Shown: positions 51,790 through 61,800 of the stretch, one piece after another
How the letters are laid out: each line of letters starts with the position of its first letter
Numbering within the stretch: position 1 is the first letter of the stretch
Made by a program: the position numbers and the translations under genes
Origin: Flagellimonas_A sp039592695
Lineage (GTDB): Bacteria > Bacteroidota > Bacteroidia > Flavobacteriales > Flavobacteriaceae
Assembly: GCF_039592695.1 (NCBI RefSeq)
Contig: NZ_JBBUTK010000003.1
Coordinates: forward strand, 310,001 to 374,000
DNA: 64,000 nucleotides
Direction: 5' to 3'
Notes under the pieces: generated by a model
What the model saw: only the letters and a program-made list of their open reading frames with translations
Database searches by the model: none
Told to the model about the DNA's origin: nothing

Positions 51790-54700
51790 ATGAAAAATAA
51801 CTACCCACATATTATACTCTTACTCCTCATCCAGATTTTTTGGGCATCCAAGGCCTATGCCAAAAATATGGTTTGGCCGATTAATCCGATTGACTCTACC
51901 AAAACCAAATCTGCCTACCAACAACAGTTAGCTCTTCTACAGCAAAACAGCGATATGGGTAGCAGTATTTTTGGCGCAAAAAAATCAAATGTTCCCTCCC
52001 CCCCTGCCTCCGAAGACCCCGAAGATTTCGGGGGAGAGGAAGGCACAGGGGCTGGGAGGAGGCTTTTCCCCCAACTCGACAAAGCCATTGAAACCAACTC
52101 ATTTTATCACAGCCTTACCACTCAAAAACCTGAATTCAATCAAGCCTATCTCAAGGCTGAATTTTCGGCAAACCCAAAGGTCGATACCTTGGTGGCCCAA
52201 GCAAAAAAGGCCTTTGAAGCGATCAAAGAATTGGGCAATTTTGTTGATATCATAACAGGTGACGAACTCTTGAGACTCCCCGTGGGCCTGAGCAAAAAAG
52301 ATCCTACTTCGGGCAACAGTGTCGAACTTGCAATAACCGAGGTTCAGTTTACCCCCCAGTATGCCGAATTCAAGGCCTGGGCAAAGCTGATTGTGCCCTT
52401 TAAGGGCAGTGATGGCCAAAAAAGTCGTGAGCTCTATTTCGGGGCAGAGGGGGTCAAACTTTCCCATGACGGGGCCCTTATCGACGGTATGCGCTTAGTG
52501 CTCTTGGGCAATCAACCCATCGCTTTCAACGGCGATAATTGGTTGCTCACCCTGAAAGGAGGAATTGATTTAAAAACAGCGGCTTTCAACGACCAGTCGT
52601 TTGTAGAGTTTGACTGCGAGGGGCTGAAATCCGTGGGGCTTGAAGGCGACCTGCGCATTTCACGAAATGTCTTGTTGCCCATTGATGACCAGGGCAACTA
52701 TGTTTGTGGCAACAGTGCCGGCAACCAATTCACCGAAGGAAATACCATCGACAACCAATGCTATGTCGGAGCATCCTTCAATGTCAAAGCCGATGGCTGG
52801 AACGACCTCTTGATGGAAATATCCCTTCCCGATTTTGAAGTCACCGGTCTCAAGGGCTGGGGCTTTCAACTGAAAAATGTCGTGCTGGATATGAGCGACC
52901 TACGGGGTGCATCGAACATGACCTTTCCGGCTTCCTACAGCCAGTTGTATCCCAGCGGCGACCAAAACTTATGGCGCGGCATCTATGCCGAAGAAGTAAG
53001 TGTTACCTTGCCAAAGGGCATCGAAAATACTAAGACTGCCAATAGAAGGGTCAGCTTTGGAGCGAAACAGTTGTTGTTGGACAGTCAAGGTGTCTCAGGC
53101 ACTTTCTACGGCGAAAATGTATTGAAAGCAGGCGATGGTGCCGCCGGCAAATGGGGCTTTACCATTGATGATGTCAGTATCAGCCTGCTTGCCAACACCC
53201 TGACGGGAGGTTCCATTGGCGGTGACATTGCAGTGCCGATTACCGAAGAACCCATGGCCTATGAGGGTTATATTGCCCCGCGGGAATATGGCCTGAGCGT
53301 CACCCTACAATCTACCTATAAGACTCCTGTGTTTTTGGGTGAAATGCAACTGGCCCGAAATTCAAGTGTGGCCATCAAGGTGAAGGAAGATAAGGTCTAT
53401 CCCTACGCCAACCTTACGGGCAGTCTTTCCATAGCGGGTAAGATCGGCCAAGAGACCTACACCTCGACACAGAACAATGCTGATGATGCATCGGGAGCTT
53501 TTAATTTCAAGGGAATTGTCTTTAAGGAATTGGAACTTCAGACCGAACCTGGCCAACCGACCATACAGGCCAAAGAATTTGGTTTCAACGGTGAGATGGA
53601 TGTCATGAAGTTTCCTGCCTCGGTATCGAACCTTCAACTGGTCACCCCCGGCAACGACCAAGCGGGCCTTTCCTTCGATTTGACCATTAATTTGGATGAG
53701 AGCGGTTCGCATGCCACTACAAGTATGGATATTTTGGGTAGACTGCCCACGGATGCACCCATACAAAAGTGGGAATTCGAGAAAGTAAAGGTCGATGGCA
53801 TCGAAATCGACTATGAAAAAAGCGGGGTGCAACTTACAGGAAGCCTTGAAATCATGGATGATGACCCCACCTACGGTGATGGATTTTCAGGTGAACTCAA
53901 GGCCAACATCAAAAAGCTCAACTTCTCGGCGAATGGCAAGGCCATGTTCGGTACCAAAGACTTCCGGTATTGGTTTGTGGATATCTGGACGGATGCCAAT
54001 GAAAGCGCTAGCAACAGTAAATTGTTGATCGATTCTTTCGTGGGCGGCCTCTCGAACCGAATGCGAAAGGTCAGTGGCAACAGCAATGGTTTCACCCCTT
54101 CAAGTGCCATATACGAGCCTGATGCAAATACAGGTTTGGGTTTGCGGGCCGGGGTAAAAATCACCACACAGAATGCCGAAAGTTTCAGTGGCCGCGCCTA
54201 TCTAGAAATGGAATTCAACACCCATGGCGGTCTCAACCGCATCGGTTTTATGGGTGAAGGGGCGTTCATGGGCAAAAGCGATGTGAATACCCAAAGTTTG
54301 GATGACCTCGAAAAAACCCAACAACAGGTCAACAATTTTATCAACGAGAATACACAGACTGCCCAAGAGCTGACCAGATATGGCAATTATATGGAGCTGT
54401 CAAAGCAGGCCATTCCAAAAAGCCAAGTGGCAAAAGAGGGTAAAATCGGGGTCTATGTGGGCATCGAAAAAGACTTTGTGAACGATACCTTCGATGGCGA
54501 ATTTGAACTGTACCTTAACCAAACGGGCATACGTGGGGGCGGTGAAGACAACTTGGCCGGCTATGCCAAAATGCACACCAGCCCAACGGATTGGTACATC
54601 TATATAGGCACTCCCCAACGGCGCATCTCACTGGTATTTTCCCTTAAAGCGGTCGAGCTTGAAGTGGGTGGTTATTTTATGACGGGAACCCAATTGCCCT

Positions 54701-56694
54701 CACAACTGGACCCCCATCCACAGGTGGTCAAGATATTGGGCAGCGATATTTTGAATGGCAATAGAAGGGAAAACCAATTGCAGGCCGGTAAGGGTTTCGC
54801 TTTCGGTCTCAATTTTGCCTACCGAAAGAACTATGAATTCTTGATTTTTTATGCCTCGTTGGAAGCTGGTGCCGGTTTTGATGTGATGCACGCCTATTAC
54901 CCCGACGCAAAATGTAAGGGCCGTAGCGGGCCCGTGGGCAATGACGGCTGGTACTCCATGGGGCAGGTTTATGCATATCTCTACGGTGAATTTGGGGTCA
55001 AGGTCAATCTCTTGTTCATCAAAGGAAAGTTTCAAGTGGCCGAAGCCGGGGTATCGGCCATGTTACGGGGGCAGTTTCCGAACCCGGTCTATTTACAGGG
55101 GTATGTGGGCATGTACTATAATATTTTGGGCGGATTGGTCAAAGGTCGTTTGCGCCTAAAGGTAGAAATGGGTGAAGAATGTGAACTCGAAAATATTGCC
55201 GATGCCGTGGGAGTGCCCATTATTTCTGATGTGACCCCAAGGGATAAAAGCGATGATGTTTCGGTATTTACAGCACCGCAGGCCGTTTTCAACTATGCGA
55301 CCAACCAAGACTTTTCGGTTGAACTCGATGGCGGCCAACGCACGTTCAAATTACAGCTGAAGAATTTCAAAATGACCTCTCAAGGCAATACCATCTCCGG
55401 GGAACTGGAATGGAACGACACCAATGATGCCGTAACTTTCAAACCTGAAGAAACACTGCCTTCCGAAAAAGAGGTCAAGGTCACGGTCGAGGTCAGTTTT
55501 GACGAAAAGATTGGTGGTTCGTACCAGACCCTTATTGAAGATGGCAAGCCTGTTGTTGAGAAACGTGAAGTGGTCTTCACAACGGATAGGGCCCCAGACT
55601 ACATTCCTTGGGAGAATATCGCCTTTCTGTATCCCGTGCCTGAACAACGGAGCTTTCATCCCGAGGAATTCAAAAAAGGATATGTGCAATTGATCACGGG
55701 CCAGAACTATCTTTTTGAGGGTGGATTTGAAATGCGCGGTGAATTTGTGGCCAACGGGCAGGGCAAACGCACCGATCTGTCCTATAGTGCTTCACAGAAA
55801 CAGGTGGTTTTTGACATCCCCGAAATGCAGACCTCCACTCCCTATCAGTTGAATTTAGTGGTATTTCCACCAGGTCAGGATGTGCCCTCTGACATCGTGG
55901 TAGAGGAAACCGAAATCGCCTACGGTGAAGAAGCGGGGGACACCAACTGGTTTGACCCATCCAGCGGTCAGCAAGAAACGACCAATACCTCGGCCACAGT
56001 AGTGATCAGCAACAAAAAAGCGGCCAATGTGACCATTTCAAACGGAGCGCCCAAAACCATACTAGAATATGCGTTTCAAACCAGTGTACACCTCAGTTTT
56101 GGCGATAAGGTACGTTCGTTGAACGTGACCAACAACCTGACGAATTTTATCTATGCCGATGTGCACTCGCTTTCCATCAAGGTGGCTGATTATGAATATT
56201 TAGAAAAAGTTGAAATACTCGGTGGAAAATATACCGCGTCAAAACCACTGGTCTATGCCGAGGCTGTTTTGAAAGACCGCTATTATAAGAATGAAATCTA
56301 TCCGTTACTCTATGAAGAGTATCCACTTAACGGCACCATTCGGGTAGATCGCGACGAGCAGGTTCTGGGCGTGCCCCCAATACGTTCTTTTTACATTGGC
56401 AATGAATATTTGGCAAATCTTGAGAACAATCCATCATCCGCATGGGTGAAAAACAGGGTTCCTTTTGTCTATAACCTGCCCTATCAGTATAAGGCCGACC
56501 ATGTGCATTTTCGAAATGAAATCCTGAACCGCTATGCCAATTCAGCGGCGACACAAGCCATGTATGACCGCTATAAATACCTGTTGACCGCATTTCCCCC
56601 GTTACCCTTGGGCAATTATAAATCAAAGTTGGTATATCGAACCCCAGGGGGCTTGTATGAAAAAGGATATGATATTGAATATGTAAATGATTGA
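51790..56694 (+). CDS. Giant secreted protein with Ig-like region, unknown function
   Basis: The 1634-aa protein has a signal peptide (IILLLLIQIFWASKAYA). Residues about 90-1130 are beta-rich with repeated short strands (GGIDLKTAAFNDQSFVEFD; LLDSQGVSGTFYGENVL; GYFMTGTQLPSQLDPHPQVV). About 1140-1270 resembles a bacterial Ig-like unit (ISDVTPRDKSDDVSVFTAPQ; KEVKVTVEVSFDE). The end is YKSKLVYRTPGGLYEKGYD. There is no T9SS tail and no enzyme motif. Residues about 68-94 (SPPASEDPEDFGGEEGTGAG) are encoded by a palindromic G/C-rich repeat in frame. It is followed by the FN3 gene with a TGATG overlap. It is probably a structural or transport part of the same surface system. Confidence 0.75.
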   Translation: MKNNYPHIILLLLIQIFWASKAYAKNMVWPINPIDSTKTKSAYQQQLALLQQNSDMGSSIFGAKKSNVPSPPASEDPEDFGGEEGTGAGRRLFPQLDKAIETNSFYHSLTTQKPEFNQAYLKAEFSANPKVDTLVAQAKKAFEAIKELGNFVDIITGDELLRLPVGLSKKDPTSGNSVELAITEVQFTPQYAEFKAWAKLIVPFKGSDGQKSRELYFGAEGVKLSHDGALIDGMRLVLLGNQPIAFNGDNWLLTLKGGIDLKTAAFNDQSFVEFDCEGLKSVGLEGDLRISRNVLLPIDDQGNYVCGNSAGNQFTEGNTIDNQCYVGASFNVKADGWNDLLMEISLPDFEVTGLKGWGFQLKNVVLDMSDLRGASNMTFPASYSQLYPSGDQNLWRGIYAEEVSVTLPKGIENTKTANRRVSFGAKQLLLDSQGVSGTFYGENVLKAGDGAAGKWGFTIDDVSISLLANTLTGGSIGGDIAVPITEEPMAYEGYIAPREYGLSVTLQSTYKTPVFLGEMQLARNSSVAIKVKEDKVYPYANLTGSLSIAGKIGQETYTSTQNNADDASGAFNFKGIVFKELELQTEPGQPTIQAKEFGFNGEMDVMKFPASVSNLQLVTPGNDQAGLSFDLTINLDESGSHATTSMDILGRLPTDAPIQKWEFEKVKVDGIEIDYEKSGVQLTGSLEIMDDDPTYGDGFSGELKANIKKLNFSANGKAMFGTKDFRYWFVDIWTDANESASNSKLLIDSFVGGLSNRMRKVSGNSNGFTPSSAIYEPDANTGLGLRAGVKITTQNAESFSGRAYLEMEFNTHGGLNRIGFMGEGAFMGKSDVNTQSLDDLEKTQQQVNNFINENTQTAQELTRYGNYMELSKQAIPKSQVAKEGKIGVYVGIEKDFVNDTFDGEFELYLNQTGIRGGGEDNLAGYAKMHTSPTDWYIYIGTPQRRISLVFSLKAVELEVGGYFMTGTQLPSQLDPHPQVVKILGSDILNGNRRENQLQAGKGFAFGLNFAYRKNYEFLIFYASLEAGAGFDVMHAYYPDAKCKGRSGPVGNDGWYSMGQVYAYLYGEFGVKVNLLFIKGKFQVAEAGVSAMLRGQFPNPVYLQGYVGMYYNILGGLVKGRLRLKVEMGEECELENIADAVGVPIISDVTPRDKSDDVSVFTAPQAVFNYATNQDFSVELDGGQRTFKLQLKNFKMTSQGNTISGELEWNDTNDAVTFKPEETLPSEKEVKVTVEVSFDEKIGGSYQTLIEDGKPVVEKREVVFTTDRAPDYIPWENIAFLYPVPEQRSFHPEEFKKGYVQLITGQNYLFEGGFEMRGEFVANGQGKRTDLSYSASQKQVVFDIPEMQTSTPYQLNLVVFPPGQDVPSDIVVEETEIAYGEEAGDTNWFDPSSGQQETTNTSATVVISNKKAANVTISNGAPKTILEYAFQTSVHLSFGDKVRSLNVTNNLTNFIYADVHSLSIKVADYEYLEKVEILGGKYTASKPLVYAEAVLKDRYYKNEIYPLLYEEYPLNGTIRVDRDEQVLGVPPIRSFYIGNEYLANLENNPSSAWVKNRVPFVYNLPYQYKADHVHFRNEILNRYANSAATQAMYDRYKYLLTAFPPLPLGNYKSKLVYRTPGGLYEKGYDIEYVND
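51993..52072. repeat. G/C-rich palindromic repeat read in frame within the 1634-aa gene
   Basis: CCCCTGCCTCC and GGAAGGCACAGGGG, with inner CCCCGAAGATTTCGGGG, pair imperfectly. Composition and symmetry resemble the dispersed intergenic repeats. It encodes a Pro/Glu/Gly-rich stretch near the N-terminus. Confidence 0.55.
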
Positions 56695-58811
56695 TGTTGG
56701 ATGTTAGAAAGAAAATCAGCGTGAAATCAGAATGCCAAATAGTGTTGAAAAAGTTGTCACTGCTTTTTATACTATTTTTGGGATGGAATACCTACGGCCA
56801 AGACACCGCTTCGGTACAGGTAATCGCCCGTTCACTGCCTGAGAAGGTCATGCTACGTTGGGCGGTTGACCAGCCCTTGGCTTGGAAAAAGACCAACGAA
56901 TACGGTTTTTGGGTCGAACGGGCAACCATTTCACAAAATGGAGAAGCCGTACTGCCCCTTGAGAAAACAGTGCTTACCCTTGCCCCCATCAAACCTGCCC
57001 CGTTACAAGCTTGGGAAGCCTTGGCAACGACCGACCAAAATGCGGCCGTAGTGGCACAGGCGCTTTACGGGGACACCTTTGAGACCACGGCCCCCACTGG
57101 CGGAGCCCTTGCAGAAATTTATGCCGTGAACGCGGCACTCGAACAGCGATTTACCTTTTCACTTTTGGCCGCTGAGCAGAACTATGAAGCAGCCAAGCTG
57201 GCTGGCTGGGCCTACGAAGACAACAGTATACAGCCGAACGAAAGCTATCTCTATACCATTAAAGTAGCCTTGCCCCATGATAGCCCCTATCAAATTGCGG
57301 ATGGAGCGGTCTATGCAGGGGCAGACCAATTTGAAGCCTTGCCCAAACCCATTGGTCTGGCTGCTGTTTTTGGGGACGGCCATGTCGCCCTGAGTTGGAA
57401 TTTTAACCTGTTGCAAAATACCTACACAAGATATAGCATCGAACGCTCTGTCAACGGTGTCGATTTTGAGACCCTCAATCGTGCACCCATATTCAATGCA
57501 CAGCAATCACAGGAGACCTCTGATATTTCGCTGTTCTTCAATGATTCCATTCCCAATGGAAAAACGTATTATTATCGTGTTAAGGGCAGGACCGCATTCA
57601 ATGAGACGGGGCCGCCCTCTGATATCGTCGAGGGCCAAGCCACACAACAATTGGGATTCGTACCTCGAATCAATCGCAAAATCTTACCGACTGATGATTC
57701 AGTGATTTTAGAGTGGGAGTTTGATGAGAAAGGCAATGAACTCATATCGGGCTTTGAGTTGCGCCGTGCGAATACCATTCGGGGGCCTTTTGAGACGGTA
57801 CAGCAAAAACTACCCGCAACATCCAGAAAAACAAGCTATTCCGGATTAGGGCGAATCAACTATTTCGCCATTGTGGCCATGGGCAAAAACGGAGTCGAAA
57901 GTGAGTCTTACCCCACTATGGTACAGCCCGTGGATTCAGTACCGCCAGCACCACCATCAGGTCTTGGGGGCACCATTGACACGCTTGGCGTGGTTCGCTT
58001 ACAGTGGAGTACCAATATTGAGAAAGATCTAGGGGGGTATAGGATATACCGCGCCAATAATCCCGATAGTGAGTTTAACCAGATTACCAAAACTGCTGTC
58101 AATCAAACCGTATATATCGATACCATTGCGGTCAAAAACCTCAATGAAACCATTTACTACAAGATTCTGGCCGAAGATCAACGGTACAATGCCTCTGAGT
58201 TTTCAGATATCTTGGTATTGGAGAAGCCTGATTTGAGTCCGCCTTCGCCTGCAGTGCTCCAAAGCTACAAGGTCACCGATGAAGGGGTACAGCTGAAATG
58301 GATACCGAGTAGCAGTAAAGATGTTGCTAGCCATTTGGTCTATAGAAGAGACTTGTCCGTTGGAAACGCGTTATGGGAGCCTGTATATAAAAATACCCTT
58401 ATAACAGAGAACACCTTTACGGATACCAGTGTCAAAAACGGACAGGCCGTTGCCTATACCATTGTGGCACAAGACAGCACAGGTTGGGAAAGCTCGCCCA
58501 GCAATCCGTTGGAAGTGGTCGTAAGGTCGAAAAAAAATCCTGAGAATGGCATCAAATTTTCAGCGACGGCGAACAGAGAGCTACGGTTCATTGGCCTATC
58601 ATGGCGCCAAAAAAATGTGGAAGTCATTGAATGGCGTTTGTACCGTGGGAGGGAGGGAGAACCTCTAAAACTGTACAAGACACTCGATGGCACGACCAAA
58701 ACGTTTAACGATACTGACTTGGAAATCAATACAGACTATGTCTATGGGTTACAGGCAGTGTCTAAAAGTGGAGTGGTTTCGGGGATTGAGAAAGTCAATG
58801 TGAAATATTAA
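56694..58811 (+). CDS. Secreted fibronectin type III repeat protein
   Basis: The 705-aa protein starts at the ATG overlapping the preceding TGA (TGATG). A signal-like segment spans about residues 20-36 (KLSLLFILFLGWNTYGQ). At least four FN3-type units follow, for example PKPIGLAAVFGDGHVALSWN, PAPPSGLGGTIDTLGVVRLQ and PPSPAVLQSYKVTDEGVQLK with NTDYVYGLQAVSKSG at the end. There is no T9SS tail. It probably forms part of the cell-surface assembly encoded by the operon. The SprB-repeat gene follows after four bases. Confidence 0.85.
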   Translation: MLDVRKKISVKSECQIVLKKLSLLFILFLGWNTYGQDTASVQVIARSLPEKVMLRWAVDQPLAWKKTNEYGFWVERATISQNGEAVLPLEKTVLTLAPIKPAPLQAWEALATTDQNAAVVAQALYGDTFETTAPTGGALAEIYAVNAALEQRFTFSLLAAEQNYEAAKLAGWAYEDNSIQPNESYLYTIKVALPHDSPYQIADGAVYAGADQFEALPKPIGLAAVFGDGHVALSWNFNLLQNTYTRYSIERSVNGVDFETLNRAPIFNAQQSQETSDISLFFNDSIPNGKTYYYRVKGRTAFNETGPPSDIVEGQATQQLGFVPRINRKILPTDDSVILEWEFDEKGNELISGFELRRANTIRGPFETVQQKLPATSRKTSYSGLGRINYFAIVAMGKNGVESESYPTMVQPVDSVPPAPPSGLGGTIDTLGVVRLQWSTNIEKDLGGYRIYRANNPDSEFNQITKTAVNQTVYIDTIAVKNLNETIYYKILAEDQRYNASEFSDILVLEKPDLSPPSPAVLQSYKVTDEGVQLKWIPSSSKDVASHLVYRRDLSVGNALWEPVYKNTLITENTFTDTSVKNGQAVAYTIVAQDSTGWESSPSNPLEVVVRSKKNPENGIKFSATANRELRFIGLSWRQKNVEVIEWRLYRGREGEPLKLYKTLDGTTKTFNDTDLEINTDYVYGLQAVSKSGVVSGIEKVNVKY

Positions 58812-58815
58812 GACT

Positions 58816-61800
58816 ATGAAAAAATATATAATTGTTTTACTCATATTAATCTGTACATATGTTTCTGGTCAAGTAAAGTATAAAGTTGAATACGATTATG
58901 ATTTGGTTGCCAATTCTTCTTCTGTGGGTGCTGGTGCATCCATTGAAGTTTATGTAACTGCTCGTCTAGCAAATGGCTCCTCAGATGCCTCTTTCCTTGT
59001 TACTGCGTTTGGAGCACCAGGGCCTCGAAATATAAAAAGAGAGGCCATACTGGAATATAATAGTCCAATTCAAAGTTTTGATGTATTTCATTTCGCTTCA
59101 AGTGGCAATCCCACCTGTCCAAATAATGGCATTACAAAAAACTTTCCTTTTTCAGGATCTGAGTGTACTTTTTTACCATTTGCAACAAGTGATTTTAACG
59201 ATTGTGTTTTTTTTCAACAAAATGGACTTCAACGGTTATTTCCTCTAGACGATTTTGTAACTGCTAATCCCGATTTTTCTGAGACGATACCCGTTTGTGA
59301 GGGCAGAGATATAGTAGTTAGCAACTACTGCGGATTTAAATATAAAGTTGAGGCAAGGATAGGAGCAGGAAGTCCAATCACAATTGTGCCCTATCGAGAA
59401 AATCCAAGAATTTTTGAATTAAATATTGATGATATTCCTGGTTTGGATGTGAATGAGTTGTTTGAAATCAGAATCCATTACACTGAAAACCCTTCTCCTG
59501 AAGAAATTTCAGAATGGATTTCTTCAAGTTTTATAGCCTGTTCACCTGAACTCCAAGGTGCCCCAGTAACTAAAAATGAAACTTGTTCAGATTCAAATGA
59601 CGGTAGTGCAACCTTAACATTCAACGATAATGTTGATGCCACTAATGGATATGAAATGCGATACTATATCTATCAGAATACCTCAGGTGCTGCGTCGCCG
59701 CAAGATGCTTTTCAAGGTAGCACTGATAATCCAAATCCACCACAGGCCTACGAGGATTTAAGATTGGGTGCATTGATTGACAACGGTGATGGGACTTTCA
59801 GTGGTAGTACCGAAGAAAATCTCGAGTCAGGACAATACTACATTTTATATCAAGAAGTAAATTACAATACTAATCCAGTGACCGTAAAAAGTGGAGAATT
59901 GACTCCAGATTTTTTTACCATAAATAGTCCCTCGCCTGTTCAACTATCTGTAGTTAACGTAGTGCAACCTCAGTGTACCGGAGAAAGCGGCTCGGTTACC
60001 TTATCAGCAACAGGGGGAGATGAATTTGAAACGGGTACTTATGAGTTTTCAAATGATAGTGGGGCAACATGGCAGTCTTCACCAACATTCAATGACTTAG
60101 AGCAGGGTGATACCTATGATTTTTCCGCACGCTTGGTGCTTTCAGAAAATTGCTCGGCCATCAATACAGAATCAGTTACCATCAACACCGTCACAAATAG
60201 CCTTACCATTAATGCAGGATCAGGTTTCTTACAACAACCCAGTAATCCGACTGCCAATGATGGTAGCCTTCGAATCATCACCAACAATGGGGTTGCGAAT
60301 TACACCTATGAACTTTTTAATGCGGCCAATGACCTAAAAATAACTGAAATCGTAAGTGTCAATACAACAGAAGATTTTACGGCATTGTCCGAAGGCACTT
60401 ACTATGTCGTTGTCACCGACGGCAATGACTGTTCCGATACCAGTGCGAATATTACCTTACAGGCGGCCCCTATCCCCATTTTGGGCACTCCCGTCATTAA
60501 CGAAATTTCATGTTTGAATGCAGCGGATGGTTCCATTACCATACCTGTTTCGGGTGGGGCTACACCATACACTTACCAGTGGATCCGCAATGGTACCTTA
60601 TTTGATTTTGGCACTTCCTCGGATAGTAAGTTTGCACTATCCAATTTGGATGACGGCACCTACGAATTGACGGTTGTATCAGCGGGGGTAGACATCAGCA
60701 ATACGGCAGCCGCTGCACAAACGTCCATATTCTTGGTCGAACCTGCTGAGGTCCGTATTGATAATATCATTGCAAACCCTATCAGCTGTAATGGTGCGGC
60801 GGATGGTTCCATTGCGCTTACATTGTCAGGAGGAACCTCGTATGAATATCTTTTAAGTGATGATATTCTTTTCACAGGAGCGGTATGGACGACCTTGCCC
60901 GCTTCCAATATTATTACAATACCCAACGGGGGCACGTACAATTTGATCATCCGAAATCAAAACAATTGTGAATCTACTGCAATTACAGGTGTTTTCATCA
61001 ATGAACCCGATATTTTGGCCGTCAGCGAATTGGCCCGTTCAAACATCACCGTTAACGGTGGCAATGATGGTTCGATAACGATTGACGTACAAGGCGGAAC
61101 CACGCCCTACACCTTCAACTGGACAGGCCCAAACGGATTCACATCTTCCAATCAAAATCTTGATAATCTTATTCCTGGAGATTATGAAGTGGAAGTTACC
61201 GATGCGAATAATTGTATAGCTAGTTTGCCTCAACCCATCACCCTTACGGAACCCGGCCCCCTGCAAATCATCAGCTTGAACGGTACCGATGTCAATTGTT
61301 TCGGCGAGGCGTCGGGCAGCATCACCGCAAACGTTAACGGCTTGCCGCCCTTTAACTATGTCTGGGAGCGACAGGGCGATGCCGGCTTTTCGGCACCGAA
61401 CGCCCCTACTATTGAAAATCTGCCCGTGGGCACCTATACCCTGCGACTGACCGATGCATCGGGCGACCCCGAAGTCACCGATACAGTCATTATCAGTGAG
61501 CCTTTGGAAATACTTGCCGCAACTGCCACCACGACCGATGCGACCTGCTTTGATGGTGCTGACGGAGCTATTCAAATAAATGCCTCAGGCGGCATCGCAC
61601 CTTATGAATATTCGCTGGATAACGGGGCTACTTTTCAGGCAAATCCTGTTTTCACGAGTCTCACGCCCAATGCTTACGAGGTATTGGTGCGAGATGCCAA
61701 TCTATGTACCACAACTGCCAGTCCAACTATTGGTCAACCGCAAGAGCTATCGTTGGTCGTTGATGAACAGCGAAGCTTGACCGCAGCGAATACCGATGAT

